From Streptomyces sp. DvalAA-43 (lineage in GTDB: Bacteria; Actinomycetota; Actinomycetes; Streptomycetales; Streptomycetaceae): DNA of 64,000 nucleotides. Where the stretch lies: contig NZ_FMBW01000063.1 of NCBI RefSeq assembly GCF_900091725.1, positions 62,001-126,000 on the forward strand. The letters are read 5' to 3'. Position numbers and translations under genes: made by a program. Shown here one piece after another: positions 43,649-52,656 of this stretch. The notes below the pieces were generated by a model. The model saw nothing but the letters and a program-made list of their open reading frames with translations. It searched no databases and was not told the DNA's origin. Each line of letters opens with the position of its first letter. The first letter of the stretch is position 1.

Positions 43649-43958
43649 CGACCGGACACCGCCGCACCCGGACCGCGCGCCATGCTCGGCCGGGTACCGA
43701 GGGCGGAGCACCGCACGCCCGCTCCGGGTGCGCCGCCCGGTCGGTCAGGACCCGAGCCGTGCCGGTGGCACCGGCGCACCGGCCGTTGCGGGCAGGTCCA
43801 CTGTCCTGCGCCACTTCACGGGGGCGAACTGCCCGGAGGGGAATACCTATGCCAGTACGGCCCGGCCTCCACGGCCGGAACGGCCCCGCAGGAATCGCGC
43901 GGCAGAGCTGCCGCCCCGTGAGATCCCTTCCCCGGGACCGCGTGACCGGGGAGGAAGG
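43649..43958. other. Intergenic gap within the sugar operon, no gene seen
   Basis: About 310 bases between the amidase-like gene and the sugar dehydrogenase gene. Frames in it continue the dehydrogenase frame upstream but lack ribosome sites. Nothing else was recognised. Confidence 0.5.
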
Positions 43959-45254
43959 GTGAATCATGCCGCACCTGGAGGTGCAGGCCGCGTGGTCGTC
44001 GTCGGGCAGGGCTACGTGGGGCTGTCGCTGGCGGTCCGGGCCGCGGAATCCGGGTACGAGGTCGTCGGACACGACGTGGACAAGGAGCGGGTCGGCCGCC
44101 TCGTGGCCGGAGACTCGTACATCGAGGACGTCTCCTCCGCGCGGCTCGCCCCGCTGCTGGCCTCAGGGGCCTTCCGGGCCAGCCGGGACCCGGCCGACTG
44201 CGAGGGCTTCGACATCGCGCTCATCACCGTGCCCACGCCCCTGCGCGACGGGCTGCCCGACCTCTCCCACATCGTCGAATCGGCCCGGATGCTGAGCGGG
44301 TTCCTCCGGGTGGGAGCCACCGTCGTACTGGAGTCGACCACCTACCCCGGGACGACCGAGGAACTTGTCGCGCCCCTCCTGGAAGCGGCGTCCGGCCTGG
44401 TCGCGGGCCGGGACTTCCATCTCGGGTACAGCCCGGAGCGCATAGATCCCGGCAACACCCGCTGGCGCCTGGAGAACACCCCCAAGGTGGTCTCCGGCGT
44501 GAACGCGGCCTCACTGGAGTCCATCGGGAACTTCTACGGTTCCCTCGTGGACACGACGGTGCCGGTCAGCAGCTGCCGGACCGCCGAGATGGCCAAGCTG
44601 CTGGAGAACACCTTCCGCCACGTGAACATAGCCCTGGTCAACGAACTCGCCATGTTCGCCCACGACCTCGGCGTCGACGTGTGGGAGGCGGTCGACGCAG
44701 CCGCGACGAAACCCCACGGCTTCCTGCGCTTCGTCCCCGGACCGGGCGTCGGCGGGCACTGTCTGCCGATCGACCCGTCCTATCTGTCCTGGTGGGCCGA
44801 GCGCGCGGTCGGTCGTCCCTTCCGCTTCGTCGAACTCGCCAATGACGTCAACAGCCACATGCCCGACTACGTGGTGGGGCGGCTCGCAGAAGCGCTCAAG
44901 CGGCGCGGAAGAACGATCGAGGGCTCCCGTGTGCTGCTGCTGGGACTCGCCTACAAGGCAAACACCAGCGACGCCCGCGAAACCCCCGCTGCGCGCATCG
45001 CCGAACTCCTCCTCGCCATGGGGGCGGACATCGCGGCGGCGGACCCGCATGTCGCCCGGTCCGTGCCCCCGGCTTCCGGGGTACTGGACGGAGTCCTCAG
45101 GGTGAGGGCCGACGCCGACGAACTGTCGGCCGCCGACGCGGTGGTCCTGCTCGCCGATCACGACGCGTTCGACTACGGCCTCATCGCCAGATGCTCCGCC
45201 TACGTACTGGACTGCCGCCGACGGCTCGGCGGCGACAACATCGACGTCCTCTGA
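43959..45254 (+). CDS. Nucleotide-sugar dehydrogenase (UDP-sugar 6-dehydrogenase family)
   Basis: A 431-aa enzyme oxidising a UDP- or GDP-sugar at C6 to the uronic acid with two NAD. The Rossmann motif is VVVVGQGYVGLSLAVRAAE near the N-terminus, the catalytic Cys lies in GPGVGGHCLPIDPSYL, and the C-terminal domain has GLAYKANTSDARETPA. The sequence around the active site is closest to the WecC/UDP-N-acetylmannosamine dehydrogenase subgroup. GTG at 43959 follows GGAGGAAGG. It makes a precursor for the adjacent glycosyltransferases; the following epimerase may supply or use its product. Confidence 0.94.
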   Translation: MNHAAPGGAGRVVVVGQGYVGLSLAVRAAESGYEVVGHDVDKERVGRLVAGDSYIEDVSSARLAPLLASGAFRASRDPADCEGFDIALITVPTPLRDGLPDLSHIVESARMLSGFLRVGATVVLESTTYPGTTEELVAPLLEAASGLVAGRDFHLGYSPERIDPGNTRWRLENTPKVVSGVNAASLESIGNFYGSLVDTTVPVSSCRTAEMAKLLENTFRHVNIALVNELAMFAHDLGVDVWEAVDAAATKPHGFLRFVPGPGVGGHCLPIDPSYLSWWAERAVGRPFRFVELANDVNSHMPDYVVGRLAEALKRRGRTIEGSRVLLLGLAYKANTSDARETPAARIAELLLAMGADIAAADPHVARSVPPASGVLDGVLRVRADADELSAADAVVLLADHDAFDYGLIARCSAYVLDCRRRLGGDNIDVL

Positions 45255-45275
45255 CTCTGATCAGGAGTGGTGAGC

Positions 45276-46211
45276 TTGAAGATCGTGATCACCGGAGGTG
45301 CCGGCTTCATCGGCAGCAATCTCGCACACGTCCTCACCCGGCGCGGCGAGGTGTCCGAGGTGCGGGTCGTGGACGACCTGTCCACCGGCTTCAAGGACAA
45401 CCTCGCCGGACTCGATGTGCACTTCACCGAGGGCAGTGTCCTCGACGGCCCACTCCTCGACCGGGTTTTCCGGGGCACGGACACGATTGTGCACCTCGCC
45501 GCACTTCCTTCCGTGCCCCGGTCGGTGGCGAATCCCCTCGCCAGCCACCATGCCAACGCCACGGGCACGCTCACTGTCCTGGAGGCCGCCCGGCGCGCGG
45601 ACTCGGCGCAGGTGATCGCGGCTTCCTCGTCCTCCGTCTACGGCGCCAATCCCGGTATCCCCAAGCACGAGGACCTGCGTCCTGTCCCCCTCAGCCCCTA
45701 CGCGGTGAGCAAACTGGCCTCCGAGGCGTATCTGGCCGCCTTCCACCACTGCTACGGCCTGCCGGTCCTGCCGTTCCGCTTCTTCAACGTCTACGGACCC
45801 CGTCAGCCCGCCGGGCACGCCTACGCGGCGGTGGTGCCCGCCTGGATCAGCGCGCTGACCACCGGTGCCCCGGTCGTCGTGCACGGCGACGGCCGCCAGA
45901 GCCGCGACTTCACCTATGTCGAGACCGTCTGCCGGGTGCTCACCCAGGCGGCGCTGCGCAAGGTCGTCTCCTGCGATCCGGTGAACCTCGCCTACGGCAC
46001 ACGCACTTCGCTCGGAGAACTGGTCACGGAGCTGGAGGCGGTCCTCGGAACCCCCCTGAATCCGCAGTATGTGCCCCCTCGCCCGGGGGATGTGCGGCAC
46101 TCCCACGCGGAGAACTCCCGGTTGCTCCGCCTCTTTCCCGAGATCGAGCCCGTCCCCCTGCGCGAGGGGCTGGAACGAACCGTCGAATGGTTCCGGAGCC
46201 ACTCCCGGTAG
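45276..46211 (+). CDS. NAD-dependent nucleotide-sugar epimerase
   Basis: A 311-aa extended short-chain dehydrogenase/epimerase. TTG at 45276 gives the family's usual N-terminus (MKIVITGGAGFIGSNL when read as Met) and has AGGAG eight bases upstream; two in-frame GTGs upstream (45267, 45270) are too close to that site. Catalytic parts: AASSSSVYGANP and the YxxxK in SPYAVSKLASEA, then FRFFNVYGPRQ. Likely a UDP-glucose or UDP-N-acetylglucosamine 4-epimerase type enzyme. It lies 21 bases after the dehydrogenase and is clearly co-transcribed. Confidence 0.93.
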   Translation: MKIVITGGAGFIGSNLAHVLTRRGEVSEVRVVDDLSTGFKDNLAGLDVHFTEGSVLDGPLLDRVFRGTDTIVHLAALPSVPRSVANPLASHHANATGTLTVLEAARRADSAQVIAASSSSVYGANPGIPKHEDLRPVPLSPYAVSKLASEAYLAAFHHCYGLPVLPFRFFNVYGPRQPAGHAYAAVVPAWISALTTGAPVVVHGDGRQSRDFTYVETVCRVLTQAALRKVVSCDPVNLAYGTRTSLGELVTELEAVLGTPLNPQYVPPRPGDVRHSHAENSRLLRLFPEIEPVPLREGLERTVEWFRSHSR

Positions 46212-46366
46212 CCGTCCACACCCTCGCAGCGAGCCAGGCCCACCGTCCACCGCGCACGGCATCGGAGGCATCCGTGACATCCACCCGCTCAGCACCGCAG
46301 CAGCCGACGGCCTACGGAGCACGGCCTCACCACCCGGCGCCTCTGCCGATCGGGGTGTAGGGCGGC

Positions 46367-47509
46367 ATGCGCATCGCGTACCTGCACCCCGGGAGCGTCC
46401 CCTCCCTCTATGCCAACAGCGTCCATGCCATGCGGATGTGTGACGCGTTCACCGAGGCCGGCCACGAGGTCACGCTCTGCACCTTCCCGGGTACCTACAC
46501 CGTCGACGATCCCTACGCCTACTACGGGGTCCGTCACCGCTTCTCCATCCGAACGGTGCAGAGCCCCGACTACACACCGGCCGGCTACCGGGCACGATCC
46601 GAGCGCGTACGCGCCCTGCTGGCCCGCGAGGTCGTCCCCGATCTGATCTACGGCCACGACCTGTACAGCCTCACTGCCGCAGCCGATGTCGCACCCCTCG
46701 TCTACGAGACCCATCGTCTGCGGGACGACCCGAACACCCTGCGCATCGAGCGGTGTCTGCTCGGGGCGAGCTCGCTCGCCCGCGTCGTCGTGATCACCCA
46801 CGCGCTCAAACGTGACTACCGGCATGCGTACGGCCACCTGGGAGACCTGCCGATCCTCGTCGCCCCGGAGGGCGCCGACCTGCCCGATGTCCTTGTCCGC
46901 CCCTCGGTCGCACCGGAGTTGCCAGGGCGGCCGGACGTGCCGCGCATCGGCTATGTCGGGCACCTCTACAAGGGGCGCGGCATCGGCCTCGTCCTCGCCC
47001 TGGCCGACCGGCTTCCCGGCCTCGACTTCCATCTGGTCGGCGGCACCGTTCAGGACCTCGCACGCTGGAACGACTCCGACCGGCCCGCGAACGCGTACTT
47101 CCACGGACACCGCCCGCCGGGCACCATCCACGCGTACTATCCGCTGTTCGACATCGTCCTCGCCCCGTACCAAACGAAGGTCTACACCGCCGACGGACAC
47201 TGCGAGACCGGCCGCTGGGCCTCGCCGATGAAACTCTTCGAATACATGGCCCACGGCCGCGCCGTCATCGCTTCGGACCTGCCCGTCCTGCGCGAGGTCC
47301 TCCAGGACCGCGTCAACTGCCTCTTGCGACCGCCCACCGACACGGATGCCTGGGCCGATGCGGTGCGCGCGCTCGTCGCCGACGAAACACTGAGGACCTC
47401 ACTCGGCGAGGCGGCCCGCCGCCAAGTCCTCCACCACCACACCTGGCGGCACCGGGCCGACCACGTTCTCGCCGGCCTCGGCACAACAGGCGCCCGAGCG
47501 GTGCGATGA
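46367..47509 (+). CDS. Glycosyltransferase, family 4-like (paralogue B)
   Basis: A 380-aa glycosyltransferase with the same layout as the one at 41 kb: MRIAYLHPGSVPSLYANSVH, VPDLIYGHDLYSL, VGHLYKGRGIGLVLALADRL and FEYMAHGRAVIASDLPVLREV. Identity to that gene is high along the whole length by eye, including DPYAYYGVRHRF and QDRVNCLLRPP. The two bracket the sugar operon and probably arose by duplication, adding related sugars in turn. It is the last gene of the plus-strand operon, converging on a P450 gene. Confidence 0.92.
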   Translation: MRIAYLHPGSVPSLYANSVHAMRMCDAFTEAGHEVTLCTFPGTYTVDDPYAYYGVRHRFSIRTVQSPDYTPAGYRARSERVRALLAREVVPDLIYGHDLYSLTAAADVAPLVYETHRLRDDPNTLRIERCLLGASSLARVVVITHALKRDYRHAYGHLGDLPILVAPEGADLPDVLVRPSVAPELPGRPDVPRIGYVGHLYKGRGIGLVLALADRLPGLDFHLVGGTVQDLARWNDSDRPANAYFHGHRPPGTIHAYYPLFDIVLAPYQTKVYTADGHCETGRWASPMKLFEYMAHGRAVIASDLPVLREVLQDRVNCLLRPPTDTDAWADAVRALVADETLRTSLGEAARRQVLHHHTWRHRADHVLAGLGTTGARAVR

Positions 47510-47617
47510 TTCCCGCCGAACCGGCCACTCGCTATGACACCCCCGTGACTCCTGCCAGGCCACCCTCACCACGCGTCAGTTCTGCTCCGGATCCGACCTT
47601 TCAGGACGATCTCCAGG

Positions 47618-48832
47618 TCAGCGGGTGACCATGAGTTTGCGGACGCCGTAGTTGGTGCCGGTGAAGTCCATGGGGACTTCTTCCAGCGGGGTGGCGAGCC
47701 GCAGGTCGGGGAAGCGCTGGAAGAGCTTGGGCAGGACGGTCTTGAGTTCGGCGCGGGCGACGTTCTGTCCGAGGCAGGCGTGGACGCCGTAGCCGAAGCC
47801 CATGTGGCGGGCCATCTTGCGGTCGATGTCCAGGGTGTCGGGGTCCTGGAAGGCGCGGGGGTCGCGGTTGGCTGCGTTCATCGCGACCACGACCAGGTCG
47901 CCCTTCTTGATCCGGGCGCCGGCGAGTTCCAGGTCTTCCTTGGCCACCCGGCCCAGGCCGAACTGAACGATGGTCAGGTAGCGCAGCAGCTCCTCGACCG
48001 TGGTGCCGATCTTCTCGGGGTGCTCCATCAGCTCCTTGCGCTGCTCGTGGTGGGTGAGCAGGGTGAGGGTGGACAGGCCCATCATGGCGGCCGTGGTGTC
48101 GTGTCCGGCGAAGAGCAGCAGGACGCCGAGTCCGATGAGCTGCCGTTCGCTCAGTACGGCGTCCTCACCGTCGGTCTTGCCGATGAGTTCGGCGAGGATG
48201 CCGTCGGTGGCGTGGGTGCGGCGCTTCTCGGCGACCAGGTCGGTGATGTAGTTGATCAGCCAGTGGGCCCCCTTGTCGCGTTCCTCCCGGCTCTTGCCCA
48301 TGTCCATCATGTCCACGGTGGCCTCGTGGAAGCCGTCGCGGTCCTCGTAGGGGACGCCGAGCAGCTCGCAGATCACCAGGCACGGGACGGGCAGCGCCAT
48401 CGCCTGGACGAAGTCGAAGGTCTCCGGGCCGGCGGCGATGGCGTCCAGGTGCTCGTCGACGATTCGGTCGATGTAGGGCTGGAGCTTGTTCTGTACGGCC
48501 TTGGGAGTGAACCGGGCGGTGAGCAGCCGGCGGTGTACGCCGTGCTCGGGCTCGTCCATCATCACGAACCCCGCGTCGAACGGCGCGGCCTCGTCGGCCT
48601 CGTCGACCTCGCCCTCGGGGGTGTCGTGGCGCGGACGCTTCGCGCTCAGGCGCGGGTCGTTGAAGACCTGGCTGCCTTCCTCGAAGCGGGTGACGAGCCA
48701 GCCGGTCGAGCCGTTGGGGAAGCGGACCTCGACGATGGGCTGGTCCTCGCGCAGCCGGGTGTACTCCGTCGGCGGGTCGAGGGGGTGGTGAGGGTCGCGG
48801 GTGACGGGCTGGTCGACGAGGGGCTCGGTCAT
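47618..48832 (-). CDS. Cytochrome P450 with its own redox operon
   Basis: A 404-aa P450. I-helix LLFAGHDTTAAM, ExxR motif EELLR, and heme loop FGYGVHACLGQNVA with the axial Cys near residue 350. ATG 48832 follows AGGAG and overlaps the stop of the preceding gene (ATGA). The same operon encodes a ferredoxin, a ferredoxin reductase and a dehydrogenase fusion, so this P450 has a full electron chain. An operon of this kind suggests hydroxylation followed by oxidation of a small hydrophobic compound, either for breakdown or for tailoring. Substrate unknown. Confidence 0.94.
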   Translation of the reverse strand: MTEPLVDQPVTRDPHHPLDPPTEYTRLREDQPIVEVRFPNGSTGWLVTRFEEGSQVFNDPRLSAKRPRHDTPEGEVDEADEAAPFDAGFVMMDEPEHGVHRRLLTARFTPKAVQNKLQPYIDRIVDEHLDAIAAGPETFDFVQAMALPVPCLVICELLGVPYEDRDGFHEATVDMMDMGKSREERDKGAHWLINYITDLVAEKRRTHATDGILAELIGKTDGEDAVLSERQLIGLGVLLLFAGHDTTAAMMGLSTLTLLTHHEQRKELMEHPEKIGTTVEELLRYLTIVQFGLGRVAKEDLELAGARIKKGDLVVVAMNAANRDPRAFQDPDTLDIDRKMARHMGFGYGVHACLGQNVARAELKTVLPKLFQRFPDLRLATPLEEVPMDFTGTNYGVRKLMVTR

Positions 48833-50079
48833 TTCTGCTCCTGCTCGGTGGGGGGATGGGCGGCGGTGTGCGCGTCGATGGCGGCGGTGACGCCCGCCTG
48901 GGTGGCGGTGGCCTTGCACCAGCCCGTGTAGACGGCCAGATGCAGCACGGCTTCACGGAGCTCGTCGGCGGTCAGCTCTCCGTTGACCAGGCCGCCGTTG
49001 GCGATGATCCGGACGAGCTCCGGACGGCCGACGGTGGCGGCGACGCCGAGGGTGAGCAGTCGGCGATCGCGTACGGACAGGCCCTCGCGGCCCCAGACCT
49101 GGGCGAAGAGGTAGTCGACGGTCTCGGTGGTGAAGGGGTCGCTGCTGCCCTGGACCGCCGTGCTGAAGCCGGGGCCGTAGACCTGGTCCATCATCTCCAG
49201 GCCGTACCGGTGGAGATCGCGCCCGGCCGGGGAAGGTTCGTCGCCGAGTTCCAGGGTCTGGCGGGCCCGGGTGCGGACCACGTCCACCAGGGGGACGTCG
49301 ACGGCGAGAGCGGCGGCCAGGTCCCGGGCGGCGTCGAGGTCCTTGGTCATCAGGGGCTCGACCTGACGGCCGACGGCCTCGGGCAGGATGCCGTCGGGGC
49401 CGTGCATGCGCAGCAGTTGCAGCAGGGTGCGTCCCTCGGGGTCCGCGGTGTCGATGACCTCGGCGAGCCGGTCCGGATCCACGCCCGCGGCGCGGGCCAG
49501 CGCGGTGGCCTCGGCCACGGTGCGCCAGCTGCCGTAGGTGATGACATTGCGGGCGATCTTGGTGGCCATGCCGGCGCCGGGCGGCCCGCAGTGCACGACC
49601 TTCTTGGCCCAGTCGTCCAGGACGGGCCGTGCCGCGTCGACGGTGGCCTGCTCGCCTCCGACGATGGCGACCATGCCGTTCTCGGCGGCCTTGTCGCCCG
49701 GTGTCACTCCGCAGTCGAGGAAGCCCACGCCGTGCCGGGCGCACAGGCCGGCCAGCTCGTGGACGACCGGCAGGGCGACGGTGGCCAGCAGGACGATGGT
49801 CAGCCCCGGGTGCGCGGCCGACAGCAGGCCCTTCTCGCCGCCGATCACCTCGCGTGCCTGGTCGGCATCGACCACGGCGACCATCACGACGTCGCCGGCC
49901 TCGGCCACCTGGGCGGGAGAGTCCAGCGGATCGGGGACGCCGGCCAGGTCGGCCGAGGCGTCCGGCCGGATGTCGTACACCGCGGGGACGCGTCCGCTGC
50001 GGGCCAGGCTGACGGCCACACCGCCGCCGATCATGCCCAGGCCGACGACACCGGCCCGGGGAGTGTGCTTGTCGGTCAT
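48829..50079 (-). CDS. Fusion of 6PGDH-type dehydrogenase and AhpD/CMD-like domain
   Basis: A 416-aa protein in two parts. Residues 1-290 are a beta-hydroxyacid dehydrogenase: GVVGLGMIGGGVAVSLARSG binds NAD, CGVTPGDKAAENG is the substrate loop, and CGPPGAGMATKIARNVITYG holds the catalytic Lys. Residues from about 300 to 405 look like a carboxymuconolactone decarboxylase/AhpD domain: TVDYLFAQVWGREGLSVRDR, GRPELVRIIANGGLVNGELT, and LHLAVYTGWCKATA. Such a fusion is unusual. Both gene ends overlap neighbours by ATGA in the P450 operon. It may oxidise the alcohol or acid produced by the P450. Confidence 0.9.
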   Translation of the reverse strand: MTDKHTPRAGVVGLGMIGGGVAVSLARSGRVPAVYDIRPDASADLAGVPDPLDSPAQVAEAGDVVMVAVVDADQAREVIGGEKGLLSAAHPGLTIVLLATVALPVVHELAGLCARHGVGFLDCGVTPGDKAAENGMVAIVGGEQATVDAARPVLDDWAKKVVHCGPPGAGMATKIARNVITYGSWRTVAEATALARAAGVDPDRLAEVIDTADPEGRTLLQLLRMHGPDGILPEAVGRQVEPLMTKDLDAARDLAAALAVDVPLVDVVRTRARQTLELGDEPSPAGRDLHRYGLEMMDQVYGPGFSTAVQGSSDPFTTETVDYLFAQVWGREGLSVRDRRLLTLGVAATVGRPELVRIIANGGLVNGELTADELREAVLHLAVYTGWCKATATQAGVTAAIDAHTAAHPPTEQEQK

Positions 50080-51296
50080 GCCGCGCTCCTCGCGGTGAAG
50101 GGGGCCGCTTCGGCCACCTGGGAGCGGTAGTCCCGCAGGGCCCGCATCATGTTGACGCCCACCGCCGCGCAGACCCGACCGTCCTTGCCGTACAGGGCGA
50201 TCAGCTTGCGCTCCGCCGGGCTGCCCTCGACGATCCGCACCTCGTCGGCGCCCCGGGTACGGCCCCAGATCTGGATCCTGAGGTCGTACTGGTCCGACCA
50301 GACGTAGGGAACCGTCTCGAACGGGCGCGCCTGCTCCGGTCCGGCCAGTACGTTGCGGGCGACGGCCAGTCCCTGCTCGGCGGCGTTCGTACGGTGCTCG
50401 ACGCGGATCCGCTCGCCGGTGAGCGGATGCGGCCACGAAGCCACGTCACCGGCTGCCCAGACTCCTGAACCGGCGTACAGCGTGACGTCGCACGTCACCC
50501 CGTTGCCGACAGGGACACCGCTGCCGGTGAGCCACTCCGTGTTGGGCAACGCGCCGATGCCGACCAGGACGGCTTCCGCGTCGATGGTGCGGTCGTCGGC
50601 GAGACGGACACCGGTGGCCCGCCCGCCCGCTGTGAGTACCCGGTCGACGAGCGTGCCGGTCTCGATCCGGACTCCGTGCTCGGCGTGGACCGCCCGCAGC
50701 ATGGCTCCCAGCTCGTCGCCGAGCGCGTCGCCCATGGGCTGGGCGGTGTCGGTGACGAGGGTGACCTCGCAGCCCAGACCGCGGGCCACCGCGGCGGCCT
50801 CGGCGCCGACGAAACCGCCGCCGACCACGACCAGGTGTGGCTTTCCGGCCAGGTCCTCGCGCAGGGCGACGGCGTCCTCCAGGGTGCGCAGGACGTGCAC
50901 CCCACGCACCCCGTCGGTGCCGGGCAGACGGCGGGCCCGGGTGCCGGTGGCCACCACCAGCGCGTCGTAACCCACGAGGCTGCCATCGGCCAGGGCGACC
51001 TCCCGGTCCTGGGTGTCCAGCGCGATGGCCGGCGAGCCCAGACGCAGCCGAAGACCGAGGGCTTCGATGTCGTCCGCACCGCGTAGCCGGAGCCGGCCGG
51101 TGTCCCACGCCCCGGACAGCACCTGCTTCGACAGCGGGGGCCGGTCGTAGGGCAGGTGCGTCTCCTCGCCGATGAGCGTGAGCGGGCCGCCGTAGCCCTG
51201 GCGCCGCAGGGCCTCCACGACGCACAGACCGGCCGCGGAGGCACCGACGACGGCGATCCGGGACGGGGGCGCGCCGGTCACTGCCGCACCGGTCAC
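50076..51296 (-). CDS. FAD-dependent ferredoxin reductase
   Basis: A 406-aa NAD(P)H:ferredoxin reductase of the putidaredoxin-reductase type. FAD motif RIAVVGASAAGLCVVEALRRQ, then PPLSKQVLSG, the NAD motif LVVVGGGFVGAEAAAVARG, and the FAD C-terminal GVWAAGDVASW. GTG at 51296 overlaps the ferredoxin stop as GTGA; another in-frame GTG at 51281 is possible. It passes electrons from NAD(P)H to the ferredoxin encoded immediately before it, and so to the P450 at the operon end. Confidence 0.94.
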   Translation of the reverse strand: MTGAAVTGAPPSRIAVVGASAAGLCVVEALRRQGYGGPLTLIGEETHLPYDRPPLSKQVLSGAWDTGRLRLRGADDIEALGLRLRLGSPAIALDTQDREVALADGSLVGYDALVVATGTRARRLPGTDGVRGVHVLRTLEDAVALREDLAGKPHLVVVGGGFVGAEAAAVARGLGCEVTLVTDTAQPMGDALGDELGAMLRAVHAEHGVRIETGTLVDRVLTAGGRATGVRLADDRTIDAEAVLVGIGALPNTEWLTGSGVPVGNGVTCDVTLYAGSGVWAAGDVASWPHPLTGERIRVEHRTNAAEQGLAVARNVLAGPEQARPFETVPYVWSDQYDLRIQIWGRTRGADEVRIVEGSPAERKLIALYGKDGRVCAAVGVNMMRALRDYRSQVAEAAPFTARSAA

Positions 51297-51487
51297 TGCT
51301 TCACCTGGATGACGGCAGCCGGGCAGACGGCCGCCGCCTGGGCCACGTTCTCGGCCTGGTCTGCGGGCGGGTTGTCGTCGAGCAGGACCACGATGCCGTC
51401 CTCGTCCCGCTGGTCGAAGACGTCCGGAGCGGCCAGCACGCACTGGCCGGCACCGCAGCATTTGTCGAAGTCGATGGAAATCTGCAT
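51293..51487 (-). CDS. 3Fe-4S type ferredoxin
   Basis: A 64-aa ferredoxin of the kind that serves actinobacterial P450s. Cysteines lie in FDKCCGAGQCVL (residues 7-18) and in AVCPAAVIQV near the C-terminus, with acidic PDVFDQRDEDG between. The extra adjacent Cys (CC) is a small oddity. ATG 51487 gives the typical short N-terminus; GGAGG lies 11 bases upstream. An in-frame TTG at 51508 would add seven residues. First gene of the P450 operon. Confidence 0.92.
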   Translation of the reverse strand: MQISIDFDKCCGAGQCVLAAPDVFDQRDEDGIVVLLDDNPPADQAENVAQAAAVCPAAVIQVKQ

Positions 51488-51553
51488 GGGGGGATACACC
51501 TCCGTCAAGCCCCTTCGGGGGGCGACGCGGGTCAGACCCAGGTAGTTGCCCTA

Positions 51554-51576
51554 GGCACCTAACTTAGTTCAGTGCC
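51554..51576. promoter_or_regulatory. Palindromic operator candidate for the TetR protein
   Basis: A 23-base near-palindrome: GGCAC, CT, AACT, central T, AGTT, CA, GTGCC. Nine of eleven arm positions pair. It lies about 65 bases before the ferredoxin start, where the operon promoter should be, and downstream of the TetR gene on the same strand. The size fits a TetR-family dimer site. Confidence 0.65.
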
Positions 51577-51706
51577 GACTGTACCCCTGGGCAGGGAGTG
51601 CGGCAACCAGCGTTTTTGAGACAGGTGTTGAGGCGGTGAAGGGAGTATGAGCAGCTCGGAATCCGCCCAGCCGCGCATGGCAGAGGGGCGAGCGCTCGAC
51701 GCTGTT

Positions 51707-52444
51707 CTACGGCTGCGGTTCGCCCTGCTCCGGCCCGGTTCGCAGGTCACGGATCCGACGGGACGCCTCCGTCTGCGCGTCGGCACCGGGGAAGAGGGGC
51801 GAGGCACCGGGAACGGCGGAGACGAGTACGTCCACCAGCCCGTCCGCCATGTGCAGGACCAGCGTCTCCGACGACTCGGCCCGGTACAGACTGTGGTGCA
51901 GCGCCACCATGCCGTGCATCCCGGCCCACAGCGTCTGCGCCGCCTGCTCCACCGGCAGCGACAGCGCGTAGCCGGCCTCCTGGCATCCGATCAGCCCTGC
52001 TCGGAGACTGGCGGAAACATGGCGTGCGGGATGGCCGCTGATGCGTGACGGCTCCACCGTCGGCTGGCGCACCTCGAACATCAACCGGTAGTGGCCCGGA
52101 TCGTCCAGTGCGAACAGGCAGTACGCGTGTGCCTGGGCGCGCAGCCTGCCCCGCGGGTCCGCAGCGTCACCGGCCTTCCCGGCCTCGGCCATCCGCGCGA
52201 CTAGCTCGTCGTACCTGTCCGCCAGGGCCGCCCACACCAACTCGGTCTTGTCGGCGAAATGAAGGTAAATGCTGGGCGCGGCGATCCCGACCTCCCTGGC
52301 GACCGCACGCATCGTCAACCGGTCCGAACTGCCCCACTCCCCCAGCAGCCGCTGAACGGCGGCCACGATCTCCCCACGCCGGGAGGAACCCTGACCACGC
52401 TCCGGCCCGTTCCGCGCCTCGCTGCTCACCGGCCGTGTCGCCAT
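51707..52444 (-). CDS. TetR family regulator
   Basis: A 245-aa repressor-type protein. The helix-turn-helix is near residues 40-65 (LTMRAVAREVGIAAPSIYLHF), followed by the usual ADKTELVWAALADRYDEL helix; the rest is a helical ligand-binding domain. The first 25 residues are polar and disordered. It lies upstream of, and on the same strand as, the ferredoxin-P450 operon, with a 219-base gap that holds a palindrome. Control of that operon by a ligand, possibly the P450 substrate, is likely but inferred. Confidence 0.9.
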   Translation of the reverse strand: MATRPVSSEARNGPERGQGSSRRGEIVAAVQRLLGEWGSSDRLTMRAVAREVGIAAPSIYLHFADKTELVWAALADRYDELVARMAEAGKAGDAADPRGRLRAQAHAYCLFALDDPGHYRLMFEVRQPTVEPSRISGHPARHVSASLRAGLIGCQEAGYALSLPVEQAAQTLWAGMHGMVALHHSLYRAESSETLVLHMADGLVDVLVSAVPGASPLFPGADAQTEASRRIRDLRTGPEQGEPQP

Positions 52445-52656
52445 CAGGTGCCCTTTCCCTCTGGCTCCAGGTTATCCAGACGGCCAGGCCGGTCCGACGC
52501 CGGAGTGATCGGCGGGCGGCCTTGATGCGGGCCAGGACCCTGCCGCGCGATTCCCGGGTCAGGCTGCGAGGCGGTGGGCGAGGCGTTCCAGGCAACTGCT
52601 GCGGGTGGGGTGCGGGCCGTGTCCCTGGCGGAAGGCTCCGCCCGAAGAGACCGCGC

